Source: Actinomadura roseirufa
GTDB taxonomy: Bacteria > Actinomycetota > Actinomycetes > Streptosporangiales > Streptosporangiaceae
Direction: 5' to 3'
Assembly: GCF_900659635.1 (NCBI RefSeq)
Contig: NZ_CAACVB010000055.1
Span: 1 to 37,628 of the forward strand
Length of the DNA stretch: 37,628 nt
How positions within the stretch are numbered: the first letter of the stretch is position 1; each line of letters starts with the position of its first letter. The translations under genes were made by a program, and so were the position numbers. The notes under the pieces are model-generated. The model saw nothing but the letters and a program-made list of their open reading frames with translations, did no database searches and had not been told where the DNA came from. This document shows, one piece after another, positions 23,786 through 31,772 of the stretch.

Positions 23786-24367
23786 CGGCGTTCTGGACGG
23801 GGGTTCAGGCCCCTTCGATCTCCACCACGGCAGCGTCCGGCGATCTCGCCACGCCGCGGCGTCGCCCTTGACGCGGTGCCCCGCCTTCCGCCCGTGTTCT
23901 GGAGGGACGGGCAGGTGCGCGCGGGCAACGGCCACCCTTGACGACGGAGCCTCGGCGCCGGCCATCACGAACCGTGCCAAGGCCGCCGAAACGCGCCGGA
24001 CACCGCTCGCCCGCCTCGTCTCCGCCCGGGTCTCGGCCTCGCCCCGAGATCACGGGCCTCGGCCCGTCGAGACGGGCAGTCGCCGGGGCGGGCCTGACGC
24101 TGCGCGCCATCGGCCCCCGCGTGCGTCGGCGGTGGTCAGGGCATCGAGCGGCCCTCCTCACGGGTCACGCCCGGCGGTGACCTGGCCCTTGTGCACTACC
24201 TGATCGCCGATTAATATTCTGAGCACTGCTTAAAAAGTAGGCAGTGCTCATTGGTGGGGCTCGCCGCCGGCCCTGGCCTCCCGTAGGGGAGGGCCACCAG
24301 CCGCACCCCCGGCGGCCGCAGGGCCCAGGACGTCGGTTCCAGCTCACCGAGAACTCCAAGGAGAACC
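23786..24367. other. Intergenic region of 582 bases without a convincing gene
   Basis: Several short frames exist on both strands, but they are Arg/Pro/Gly-rich, lack ribosome sites and resemble no family. The last 180 bases hold the promoter and operator of the epimerase-like gene. The middle may be decayed coding DNA; nothing can be named. Confidence 0.4.
24189..24250 (+). promoter_or_regulatory. Promoter and 31-base operator of the epimerase-like gene
   Basis: TTGTGC (24189-24194), 17 bases and TAATAT (24212-24217) make a strong promoter, with RNA expected to start near 24224. A perfect 10-base inverted repeat, TGAGCACTGC (24220-24229) and GCAGTGCTCA (24241-24250), spaced by TTAAAAAGTAG, covers the start point. 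This fits a repressor operator. Its outer octamer is the same as a half-site of the TetR operator at 23019. Confidence 0.65.
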
Positions 24368-25294
24368 GTGCAGAAGCATGTGATCGTTGGCGCGGGCGCG
24401 TCCGGAGTGGCCGCCGCCCTGCTCCTCGCCGAGTCCGGGGACGAGGTCCGCCTGGTCACCCGGAGCGGCCGCGGGCCCGTCCACCCGGGCATCGAGCTCG
24501 TCGCCGCCGACGCGACCGACGCGGCCCGCATGACCGAGCTGACCGCGGGCGCGAGCACGCTGTTCAACTGCGCCATGCCGCTCTACTACCGGTGGCCCAC
24601 GGACTTCCCACCGCTCAACACCGCGCTGCTGACCGCCGCCGAACGCACGGGCGCCGGTTACGTCATCCTCGGCAACGCCTACGGGTACGGGCCGGTCGAG
24701 GGCCCGGCGACCGAGGACCTGCCCATGGCCCCGACCACGGTGAAGGGACGGGTCCGGGCGGAGATGTGGGAGGAGGCCCTCGCCGCCCACGAGGCGGGAC
24801 GGGCCCGCGCCACCGAGGTCCGCGCCATCGACTTCGTCGGCAGGGACGCCTACTCGATCTTCACGCTGATGATCGCGCCGCAGGTCCTCGCGGGCGACCC
24901 GGCGATCGTCCCGGCCGACCTGGACGCGCCGCACAGCTGGTCGTACATCGGCGATGTCGCGCGGACGCTGGTCGCCGCGGCCAAGAACGAGCAGTCGTGG
25001 GGACGGGCCTGGCACGTGCCCTCCACCGCGACCGTCTCGGTCCGCGAACTCACGACGCGGTTCGCCGAGGTGGCCGGCGCGCCCGCCCCGGAGCTGGTCC
25101 GCATGTCGGAGGAGGACCTGCTGGCCGCGGCCGCCGCCGATCCGGTCGTCAACGAGTTCCCGGAGATGCAGTACATGTACCAGGAGCCGTTCGTCCTGGA
25201 CTCCACCGAGACCGAACAGGCCCTGGACCTCAAGCCGACCCCGCTCGACGACGCCCTGATCGAGAACGCCGGCGGAGCGCGCGCGACCGGCTGA
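24368..25294 (+). CDS. NAD-dependent epimerase/dehydratase-like protein
   Basis: A 308-residue extended-SDR-like protein. The cofactor motif is HVIVGAGASGVAAALLLAES, atypical of the GxxGxxG form. ELVAADATDAARM and LGNAYGYGPVEG follow, the latter with the YGP seen in atypical epimerases, then SWSYIGDVARTLVAAA and WHVPSTATVSVRELTTRFAE. Such proteins bind NAD(P) and sense or modify small substrates, and the reaction is usually unknown. No canonical YxxxK is obvious. The GTG at 24368 follows AAGGAG at good spacing. The strong operator ahead suggests the gene is inducible and repressed by the TetR at 23054 or a similar protein. Confidence 0.75.
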   Translation: MQKHVIVGAGASGVAAALLLAESGDEVRLVTRSGRGPVHPGIELVAADATDAARMTELTAGASTLFNCAMPLYYRWPTDFPPLNTALLTAAERTGAGYVILGNAYGYGPVEGPATEDLPMAPTTVKGRVRAEMWEEALAAHEAGRARATEVRAIDFVGRDAYSIFTLMIAPQVLAGDPAIVPADLDAPHSWSYIGDVARTLVAAAKNEQSWGRAWHVPSTATVSVRELTTRFAEVAGAPAPELVRMSEEDLLAAAAADPVVNEFPEMQYMYQEPFVLDSTETEQALDLKPTPLDDALIENAGGARATG

Positions 25295-25501
25295 GCGATC
25301 GGGACGGCCCGTTCACGCCCCGGCAGCAACGCTCTCCGCCGACATCGGCCCCACCCAGGGCACCGACGAGACCCTGGACGGCGACAGACGTCTGGAAGGG
25401 GCGCATGTGCGTCATGGCGCCCTCGGGCATGGCTCTTCCACCTTTCCTGGAGGCCACCAAGGACGAGCGGCATCACCTCGGCGCACTGCCATGTCGGCCG
25501 T

Positions 25502-25542
25502 CCGCGCCCTGGTTCGCAGGCACCCTGCGAACCAGGGCGCGG
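25502..25542. terminator. Convergent bidirectional hairpin, 19-bp stem
   Basis: CCGCGCCCTGGTTCGCAGG and CCTGCGAACCAGGGCGCGG are perfect inverted arms of 19 bases with a CAC loop. It lies between the convergent epimerase-like gene (stop 25294) and the Cmx-type exporter (stop 25606), so it can end transcription from both sides. No T tract follows, as is usual in actinobacteria. The rest of the 311-base gap holds no gene. Confidence 0.75.
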
Positions 25543-25605
25543 TTCCATGCCGCGTCGTCGCTGGGAAGGGGCGGCGTCCGGCGAGCCTTCGGTGTCCCTT
25601 GATGG

Positions 25606-26805
25606 TCAGCGGGGCGTTCGAACGCCTCGCCGGGTCGCCTCGCCGCTCCGGCCGGGCGCGACCACCGTGCGCAGTGGGATCGCGACGAGCAGCGCGACCG
25701 CGACGAAGAGTCCACTCGTCCACAGCGGCCCGAGGTCCCCGGCCCCGGTGTCGAGGGTGGTCGCGGCGATGAGCGGCCCGGAGGCGGCGCCGATGTTGAG
25801 CGCCGCGGTCGCGTAGGAGCCGGCCATGGTGGGGGCTCCCGCCGCCTCATAGAGGATCCGGGTGATCAGGGTGCTGCCCAGCGCGAACGACAGCGCCCCC
25901 TGGACGAACACGAGGACGTGCAGTACGGCCGGCCAGTGCGCCAGCAGGGCCAGGGCGGGCCAGCCGATGAGCAGCGCCGGGCCGCCGGCGGCGAGGACCA
26001 GGCCGGGGCGCCGGTCGGACAGCCGTCCGGCGACGGTGACGCCGGCGAAGGAGCCGGCACCGAAGAGCATCAGGGCGACGGAGATCCACAGCTCGCCCAG
26101 CCCGGCGGTGCCGGTCACGACGGGGGCCAGGAACGTGAAACCGGCGAAGGTCGCCGCGTTCACCAGCGCGCCGAGGAGCGTGACCAGGAGCAGCCGCGGC
26201 CGTCCGAGCTGCGCGAGCTCCGTTCGCAGGGTCGGCCCGTCGGCCGCGTCCTCCCTCTCACGGCGTGCTGGGATGCCGATGAGGACGCCGACGGCAGCGG
26301 GCAGGCAGAGAGCGGCGACGGCCCAGAACACCGCGCGCCAGCCCAGCAGCGCGCCGAGGACCGATCCCCCGGGGACTCCGGCGATCGTGGCCACCGTGGT
26401 GCCCGACAGCAGCAGGGCGAGCGCGCGTCCCTTCTCGTTGGCGGGCACCAGCGCGGCGGCGGCCGTCAGGGCGACGGCGAGGAACCCGGCGTTCGCGAGC
26501 GCCGCGACCACCCGCGTGGTGAACAGCATCCAGAAGTTCGAGGTGGCGGCGCCCGCGGCGTGGGCCGCCAGGAACGCCAGGACGAGTCCGAAGAGGCCGG
26601 ACCGCGGCGGCCAGTGGCGGGCGAGCGCCGCCATGAGCGGGGCGCCGACGATCATTCCGACCGCGTAGGCCGAGGTGAGCGTGCCCGCCGTCGCGACGGT
26701 GACGTCCAGGTCCGAGGCGATGTCCGGCAGGAGGCCGGCGAGCATGAACTCCGAGGTGCCCATGGCGAAGATCGCCAGGGTGAGCAGGTACAGCGGGACA
26801 GGCAT
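25606..26805 (-). CDS. Cmx/CmrA-type chloramphenicol efflux MFS transporter
   Basis: A 399-residue 12-helix membrane drug:H+ antiporter. The N-terminus LYLLTLAIFAMGTSEFMLAG and LLPDIASDLDV, then MIVGAPLMAALARHWPPRSG, RVVAALANAGFLAVALTAAA, ALLLSGTTVATIAGVPGGSV and LGWRAVFWAVAALCLPAA match the Cmx/CmrA family closely. Members export chloramphenicol and often florfenicol-type phenicols. The actual substrate is inferred. The start is ATG 26805 with GGAG 8 bases before. A short leader frame (26918-26983) and stem-loops precede it, which suggests drug-sensing attenuation. A hairpin terminates it. Confidence 0.85.
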   Translation of the reverse strand: MPVPLYLLTLAIFAMGTSEFMLAGLLPDIASDLDVTVATAGTLTSAYAVGMIVGAPLMAALARHWPPRSGLFGLVLAFLAAHAAGAATSNFWMLFTTRVVAALANAGFLAVALTAAAALVPANEKGRALALLLSGTTVATIAGVPGGSVLGALLGWRAVFWAVAALCLPAAVGVLIGIPARREREDAADGPTLRTELAQLGRPRLLLVTLLGALVNAATFAGFTFLAPVVTGTAGLGELWISVALMLFGAGSFAGVTVAGRLSDRRPGLVLAAGGPALLIGWPALALLAHWPAVLHVLVFVQGALSFALGSTLITRILYEAAGAPTMAGSYATAALNIGAASGPLIAATTLDTGAGDLGPLWTSGLFVAVALLVAIPLRTVVAPGRSGEATRRGVRTPR

Positions 26806-26917
26806 CGAGTGGGCTCCGAGGTGAGGAGAAGCACGGGAACGTCATCCCGTCACCGCGGTCAGCACCCGGGGCGCCCTCGTCCGGCCGCGGAACGCGGCGG
26901 ACGGCGGAACGGCGAAC

Positions 26918-26983
26918 TCAGTGGTTCAGGGGGCTGACGGCGTGACCGGAAGCCCCCGACCTGTCCGACTCGGGACTCGACAC
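26918..26983 (-). CDS. Candidate 21-residue leader peptide upstream of the Cmx-type exporter
   Basis: GTG at 26983 follows the -10 box TAGCGT (26996-26991) by 7 bases, so it would be translated from the very 5' end of the mRNA. The frame of 21 residues is MSSPESDRSGASGHAVSP, then LNH, and stops at 26918, leaving 112 bases before the exporter. Codons for GA and SP sit inside a 7-base stem (26929-26935 with 26951-26957, GGGGGCT/AGCCCCC). A second stem, ACGGGA/TCCCGT, lies at 26833-26850 near the exporter start. This is the layout of ribosome-stalling attenuation leaders of chloramphenicol and macrolide resistance genes. It is too short for statistical coding evidence. Confidence 0.5.
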   Translation of the reverse strand: MSSPESDRSGASGHAVSPLNH

Positions 26984-26990
26984 GCCCCGC

Positions 26991-26996
26991 ACGCTA
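26991..26996 (-). promoter_or_regulatory. -10 box of the exporter transcript
   Basis: TAGCGT on the minus strand. The matching -35, at 17-base spacing, would be TGCTCC, which is weak; activator-dependent transcription is therefore possible. RNA would begin at or next to the GTG at 26983. Confidence 0.45.
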
Positions 26997-27080
26997 CCCG
27001 ACCGGCGCACGCCGGAGCACCTCCGTTTCACGGCGTCGGTCCCGGTGGGAATCCGTGACGACGCGGTCGCCGGTCGAGGC

Positions 27081-27641
27081 TCAGCGGCGGGCGGCCTCGC
27101 GCCGCGGCTCGATGCCCAGGACCGCGCAGGCGCCGTCGACGGCCACCCGGCGGAGCTCGTCCCGTGGCGCGTCGGCGAACTGGATCGTGCAGTCCTGGAT
27201 GCCGCCGAAGGCGATCACGCCCCGGACGGCCTGCTCCAACGTGGGTTCGGGGCCGTGCACCAGCTTGACCAGCCGCTCGCGCCAGCTCAGCGCGAGACCG
27301 ATCACCCCCAGGTCGGCGAGCGTGGTCAGCTCGCCGAGCATGAGCACCATGCCCTCGCGGTTGCGGTAGTGGAAGTCGAAGTAGCCCTCCAGCAGGGCGA
27401 TGGGCTCGACCTCGTCCAGCGCCTCCTGGCCCGCCAGGAACGCCTCTTCCTCATCGATGATCGGCTGCACGATGCTGCGGACCAGGTCCTCCCGCGAGGA
27501 GAAGTGGTAGTACAGCGCCGGCTTGGTGATGCCCAGCCGGTCGGCGATCTCCTGGAGGCTGGTCCGCTGCACACCTTGCCGGACGAACAGCTCGCGGGCC
27601 GCCTCCTGGATCCGCTGCTTGGTGTCGGAGGGACGAGGCAT
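27081..27641 (-). CDS. TetR-family regulator of the monooxygenase gene
   Basis: A 186-residue repressor: KQRIQEAARELFVRQGVQRT, SLQEIADRLGITKPALYYHF and SSREDLVRSIVQPIIDEEEA form the DNA-binding part and start of the ligand domain. It is divergent from the FAD monooxygenase across 86 bases. TAGGGT on the minus strand (27653-27648) lies 6 bases before the ATG at 27641, so translation is probably leaderless. Two similar palindromes in the gap are its likely operators, giving autoregulation and repression of the oxygenase. Confidence 0.88.
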   Translation of the reverse strand: MPRPSDTKQRIQEAARELFVRQGVQRTSLQEIADRLGITKPALYYHFSSREDLVRSIVQPIIDEEEAFLAGQEALDEVEPIALLEGYFDFHYRNREGMVLMLGELTTLADLGVIGLALSWRERLVKLVHGPEPTLEQAVRGVIAFGGIQDCTIQFADAPRDELRRVAVDGACAVLGIEPRREAARR

Positions 27642-27654
27642 GTCGCCACCCTAC

Positions 27655-27674
27655 CTGACTTAACGGTAGGTAAG
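27655..27674. promoter_or_regulatory. TetR operator 2
   Basis: CTGACTTAACGGTAGGTAAG is imperfectly symmetric and, read on the minus strand, agrees with operator 1 (27688-27707) at 17 of 20 positions. It lies over the likely -35 of the monooxygenase promoter (TTAACG, 27660-27665) and just upstream of the regulator's own -10. Confidence 0.65.
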
Positions 27675-27687
27675 TGACCCTGCTATG

Positions 27688-27707
27688 CTTACTTATCGTT
27701 AAGTAAG
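27688..27707. promoter_or_regulatory. TetR operator 1
   Basis: CTTACTTA-TCGT-TAAGTAAG, a perfect 8-base inverted repeat with a 4-base spacer. It covers the end of TATGCT (27684-27689), the likely -10 of the monooxygenase, and the expected RNA start. The spacing from operator 2 is 33 bases between equivalent positions, about three helical turns. Confidence 0.75.
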
Positions 27708-27727
27708 TAGAGGTAGGAGGGAAGCTC

Positions 27728-28978
27728 ATGCGAATTCTCATCTCCGGCGCCAGCGTCGCCGGTCCGGTGCTGGCGTACTGGCTCACCCGGCACGGCTTCT
27801 CCGTCACCGTCGTCGAGCGCGCGCCGACCCTGCGCAAGACCGGCGGTCACGCGGTCGACCTGTTCCGGCCCGCGGTCGACATCTCGGAGAAGATGGGTGT
27901 GCTCGGGCGCGTCGAGGAACGGGCCACCGGCACCAGCCGGCTGACCGTCCACCAGGAGGGCGCGCGGCGGCCCGTCCGGGCGGACCTCTCCAAGATCTTC
28001 GGCGCCGCCTCCGACCGGCACCTGGAGGTCATGCGCGACGAGCTGAGCGAGATCTACTACGACGCCGCGCGCGACGACGTCGAGTACGTCTTCGGCGACT
28101 CGATCACCGCGATCTCACCCGACGGCGAGGTGCGGTTCGAGAACGCCGCGCCGCGCCGGTTCGACCTGGTCGTCGGCGCGGACGGGCTGCGCTCCAACGT
28201 GCGCCGTCTCGTCTTCGGCGACGACTCGGGCCTCAGCACTTTCGTCGGAGCCCACTTCGGGGTGATGACCCTGCCCAACAGCACGGGCCTCGACGGCGAG
28301 CTCCTCATGCACGTCGGCGTGGGCCGCACGGTCGGCATGTACGGTGCGCGGCACCTCGACGACGCGCGGGCGCTGTTCCTGTTCCGCAGCGACGGCGAGC
28401 TCGACTACCACCACCGCGACGTGCCCCGGCAGAAGGAGCTGCTGCGCGGCGCCTTCGGCGGCATGCACGCCGACGTGGACGGCTGGCTGGACGAGCTCGA
28501 CCGCACCCCGGCGTTCTACTTCGACTCGATCACCCAGCTGCGCATGGACACCTGGTCGAAGGGAAGGGTGACGCTCGTCGGCGACGCGGGCTACTGTCCC
28601 GGCCCGGCCGTGGGCGGCAGCACCACCCTGGCCGTCGTCGGCGCGTACGTCCTGGCCGGGGAGCTGGCTCGGGCCGGCGGCGACCACGAGCGCGCCTTTC
28701 CCGCCTACGAAAGCGCGATGATCGAGCACGTGCGCGGCAGCCGCGCGGTCGCGTCGAGCGTGGCGAAGACCCTGATCCCCACCTCGCGCCTCGGCGTCCG
28801 AGGGCTGGCCCACGGCGCCCGCCTGATCTCCGCCCTGCCCGCCGTACCCGCCCGCGCCCTCATCCGCCTCACCACCAAGAGCGCACGCCTCTACAACTCC
28901 ATGACCGTCGACGACTACCCGCCGTCGCCCACCGCACCGGCGAGCCGGATCGACGGCCCCGCCTCGCCTCGCGTGTGA
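27728..28978 (+). CDS. FAD-dependent monooxygenase (class A, TetX/PHBH-like)
   Basis: A 416-residue group A flavin monooxygenase. The FAD motif is ISGASVAGPVLAYWLTRHGF, then VVER. The substrate/FAD motif DLVVGADGLRSNVRRLVFGD and the second FAD motif LVGDAGYCPGPAVGGSTTLA (about 282-301) are present. This fold hydroxylates aromatics and also includes tetracycline- and rifamycin-inactivating enzymes. The sequence does not let me choose among these. ATG 27728 follows AGGAGGG. Tight TetR control through two operators suggests induction by a toxic substrate. It converges on the pentapeptide gene with 16 bases between stops. Confidence 0.85.
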   Translation: MRILISGASVAGPVLAYWLTRHGFSVTVVERAPTLRKTGGHAVDLFRPAVDISEKMGVLGRVEERATGTSRLTVHQEGARRPVRADLSKIFGAASDRHLEVMRDELSEIYYDAARDDVEYVFGDSITAISPDGEVRFENAAPRRFDLVVGADGLRSNVRRLVFGDDSGLSTFVGAHFGVMTLPNSTGLDGELLMHVGVGRTVGMYGARHLDDARALFLFRSDGELDYHHRDVPRQKELLRGAFGGMHADVDGWLDELDRTPAFYFDSITQLRMDTWSKGRVTLVGDAGYCPGPAVGGSTTLAVVGAYVLAGELARAGGDHERAFPAYESAMIEHVRGSRAVASSVAKTLIPTSRLGVRGLAHGARLISALPAVPARALIRLTTKSARLYNSMTVDDYPPSPTAPASRIDGPASPRV

Positions 28979-28994
28979 GGTGGTACCGCCGAGG

Positions 28995-30419
28995 TCAGGG
29001 GCCGCCGGCGCGGAAGCGGCAGCGGTCCAGGCCGGACCGCTCGCGGTCTGCGGGCGAGGCGTGGCGGGTCAGGCGCGCGCCCGCGAGGACGGCCGGGCCG
29101 TGGAACGTCGCGCGGCCCTCGGCCGAGCCGGGCAGGCAGAAGTCGGCGCGCTCGAAGACCGCGCCCGCGAAGTCGGTCCGGCCGTGGAACTGGGCGCCGC
29201 AGAAGTCGCCGTAGGCGACCGAGACACCGCTGAGGTCCATGTCGACGAGCGTCGCGCCGGACAGGTGCAGGGACAGGCCCGGCCAGCCGCCGGGGCGGGC
29301 GCGGGACGCGAGCGTCTCCTGCGCGGCGCGGCGCGCTCGCAGTTCGGCGTCCTGCGGCGGCGTCAAGGACCCGGTGACGGCGAAGGGCAGCGGCACGCGC
29401 AGGTACTCGCACAACGCGCGGGCCACCGCCGCGCGGGCCGCGGGCTCGGCGTCGCCGACCGAGGCGAGCAACTCCACGCCCGCCAGACGCGCGAACGGGT
29501 CGGGGTCGGCCAGTTCACGCCGATATGGGACGGCGGCCAGTTCGCCGTCGTGCAAGCGCCAGCCGAAGGGCCACTCGTGCCCGGCACCCTCAGCGCGGGC
29601 ACCGGTCAGGTCGGCGGCCGGGGCCACCAAGTGGACGGGGCCGCCGAAGACCGCGCCGATGAAGTCCGCGGAGCCGCCGAACCGAGCCTTGCCGAACCAG
29701 GCGTCCGCGGCGAACTCCGCGTCCCGGAAGGTGACCGGACCGGCGAAACGGGCGCCGTCACCACCCTCGATCCACTCCTGATAGTCGAAGTCCAGCACGG
29801 CCAGCGGCCAGTGCGGATCGCCCTCGTTGGGCTCCTGCCAGGCGGGCGTGACCGCGTCCTCGATCTCCTCCCAGGCGGGATCGTCCTCCGGCAGCCCGTC
29901 CTCGCCGCGCCCGAACCACGCCAGATCACCGAACCGTGCCCTCGCGAACCCGGCCGCGCCCCGGAACCGGGCCCGCCCGAACACCGCCGCCCCCGCGAAA
30001 GCTGCGCCGCCGAAATCAGCGTCGCCCTCGCACAGAATGCGCTGGAACACCGCTTGACCTTCGAACCGTGCCCCCGCGAAGTCAACATCTCCAACGAAAC
30101 GCACGTCAGAGAAGTCCACCGTGCCGAACACGCAGTCCGCGAACCGCCCGTCCACCACCACGGCGCCGCGCAGGACGACGTCCGGGCCGTCTCCCGCGCG
30201 CAGCATCCTCGCCAGCACCCGCCCGCACTCCCGCAGCGCGTCGAGGTTCTCGCCTCCGGCCCGCCGCCACCATCGGCACAGGGAGTCCACCGCGTCCTGG
30301 CCACCGTCCACAAGCTCCGGTGGCACGTCCCAGTCGTCGCGCACCGCCCAGCCGTCCCAGTCGAACCCGCCGCCCACGCCGCACCCCGCCCTTCCCAGCG
30401 CCCGGCCGGTGTCACCCAC
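28995..30419 (-). CDS. Pentapeptide-repeat protein with split repeat blocks
   Basis: A 474-residue soluble protein. The first repeat block (about residues 85-160) has Phe or Leu every five residues: GTVDFSDVRFVGDVDFAGAR and FGGAAFAGAAVFGRARFRGA. A second set lies at about 240-285 (FRDAEFAADAWFGKARFGGS), and a third near the C-terminus (HLSGATLVDMDLSGVSVAYG, FAGAVFERADF). Such repeats fold into a right-handed square helix and are known in DNA-mimic gyrase protectors, though many have unknown roles. Between blocks lie an acidic insert and a helical segment. Start GTG 30419 is not certain; GTG 30377 has a slightly better upstream site. It may be cotranscribed with the upstream MFS gene. Confidence 0.8.
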   Translation of the reverse strand: MGDTGRALGRAGCGVGGGFDWDGWAVRDDWDVPPELVDGGQDAVDSLCRWWRRAGGENLDALRECGRVLARMLRAGDGPDVVLRGAVVVDGRFADCVFGTVDFSDVRFVGDVDFAGARFEGQAVFQRILCEGDADFGGAAFAGAAVFGRARFRGAAGFARARFGDLAWFGRGEDGLPEDDPAWEEIEDAVTPAWQEPNEGDPHWPLAVLDFDYQEWIEGGDGARFAGPVTFRDAEFAADAWFGKARFGGSADFIGAVFGGPVHLVAPAADLTGARAEGAGHEWPFGWRLHDGELAAVPYRRELADPDPFARLAGVELLASVGDAEPAARAAVARALCEYLRVPLPFAVTGSLTPPQDAELRARRAAQETLASRARPGGWPGLSLHLSGATLVDMDLSGVSVAYGDFCGAQFHGRTDFAGAVFERADFCLPGSAEGRATFHGPAVLAGARLTRHASPADRERSGLDRCRFRAGGP

Positions 30420-30481
30420 GATCAGCCAGAACCTAGTGCCGTCCGATCACCCGCACATCCCTTTCGAGAACGGTTCGACTC

Positions 30482-31726
30482 TCATGCTGGGGAGTTGCCG
30501 GTCGTGCGCAGGCGTGCGATGGGCAGAAGCGTCAGTAGCCCGATGCCGCCCAGCAGACCGAAGGCGAGCTGGAAGTCGCCCTGGCCGTCGCGGAGGACGC
30601 CGACCAGCAGGGGCGCCAGCGCGGCACAGGCGTAGCCGACGAAGAACGCCATCGCGCTGATCCGCCCGGCCTCGGCGGGGTCGCGGCTCACGACGACGGG
30701 AAGGGTCAGCACGAGCGTGAACAGCCCGCCGTGTCCCACGCCCAGGGCCGCGATCCACAGCCATGCCGTCGTGTCCGGCGCGTACGCCAGCCCCAGGAAA
30801 CCGGCGGCGGTCAGCGCCATCGTCAGCGCCAGGCCGACCCGCTTGTCCCGGTTCTCGCCCAGCAGCGCGGGGACGGCCAGCATCGCGATGACCTGGACGG
30901 AGATCAGCACGGTCAGCATGATCCCGGCGGTCGCGGTGCTGCGGCCGGCGTCATCGTGCAGCAACGGCGCCACCCAGGCCAGCTCGCAGTAGTACAGCGC
31001 GGAGTTGACGGCCGACAACCCGGTGATCTGCCAGGCCACGCCGCTGCGCCAGGGCAGTCCCCGGGTCGCCGGTCCGGCCGGGCCGGTGACGTCGTCCAGG
31101 TTCAGGGAGCCCTTCGCGGCCGACCACAGCGCCAGGCCCGCCACCGCGAGCACCGCCCACGAGGCCAGCGCCCCCGGCCAGGACTCCACGAGGTCGGCCA
31201 GCGGCGCGCTGGCCCCGGCCGCGACCGCGCCGCCCAGCCCCAGACCGGCGGTGTAGATGCCGGTGACCAGGCCGGCGCGCGCGGCGAAGCGCGTCTTCAC
31301 CACGGCCGGCAGCAGGGTCTGGGCGACGGCGATGCCGGCTCCGACGATCGCCGCGCTGCTCAGCTGCGACCAGGTCGAGCCGCCGAACACGCGGGCCGCC
31401 GTGGCGACGGCGATGACCGCCAGCCCCAGCAGCACGCCGCGATGCAGTCCGTACCGGCGGCCCGCGTACGCGCCCAGGGGCGCGCACACTCCCATGGCCA
31501 GGGTCGGGATGGTGGTCAGCAGGGACACCTCCGTCGCCGACATGTGCAGGTCCTCGCGGATGCGGTCCACCAGCGGCGAGACCGCGGCGATGGCCGGGCG
31601 CAGGTTCGCCGCGGCGGCGAACAGCGCGACGGCCGCGAGTCCCAGCGACGCGCGGGCCGGGACGGCGCGGCCGGGCGAGACATCTTTCATGTGCGTCATC
31701 GGCACCACCAGAGTGATCTCGGACAT
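30482..31726 (-). CDS. MFS transporter of the CynX/NimT type
   Basis: A 414-residue 12-helix transporter. Family signs are RASLGLAAVALFAAAANLRP, ATEVSLLTTIPTLAMGVCAP, LPAVVKTRFAARAGLVTGIY and AGLGLGGAVAAGASAPLADL. Known relatives handle cyanate or nitroimidazoles, or are uncharacterised exporters. ATG 31726 is reported; in-frame ATG codons at 31696 and 31690 lie further from the operator and may be the true start, since operator half-sites reach into the first codons. It is divergent from the Rrf2 gene, which surely controls it through the 31731-31772 sites. The pentapeptide gene follows 62 bases downstream. Confidence 0.85.
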   Translation of the reverse strand: MSEITLVVPMTHMKDVSPGRAVPARASLGLAAVALFAAAANLRPAIAAVSPLVDRIREDLHMSATEVSLLTTIPTLAMGVCAPLGAYAGRRYGLHRGVLLGLAVIAVATAARVFGGSTWSQLSSAAIVGAGIAVAQTLLPAVVKTRFAARAGLVTGIYTAGLGLGGAVAAGASAPLADLVESWPGALASWAVLAVAGLALWSAAKGSLNLDDVTGPAGPATRGLPWRSGVAWQITGLSAVNSALYYCELAWVAPLLHDDAGRSTATAGIMLTVLISVQVIAMLAVPALLGENRDKRVGLALTMALTAAGFLGLAYAPDTTAWLWIAALGVGHGGLFTLVLTLPVVVSRDPAEAGRISAMAFFVGYACAALAPLLVGVLRDGQGDFQLAFGLLGGIGLLTLLPIARLRTTGNSPA

Positions 31727-31730
31727 TGAC

Positions 31731-31772
31731 TATCCGAGTTCTACCACAACTCGGATACACGCTGTCCGAGTT
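31731..31772. promoter_or_regulatory. Rrf2 operator cluster in the shared promoter
   Basis: TATCCGAGTT (31731-31740) and AACTCGGATA (31748-31757) are perfect 10-base inverted arms with a 7-base spacer. A third half-site, TGTCCGAGTT, follows at 31763-31772, and a fourth, CTCGGACA, lies at 31718-31725 inside the first codons of the MFS gene. TAGGGT (31775-31780) before the ATG at 31788 is the likely -10 of the Rrf2 gene. Confidence 0.75.

Noticed and set aside
28980..30635. A 551-codon plus-strand frame opposite the pentapeptide gene
   Set aside because: The pentapeptide periodicity is on the other strand; this frame has none and is Arg/Pro-rich.
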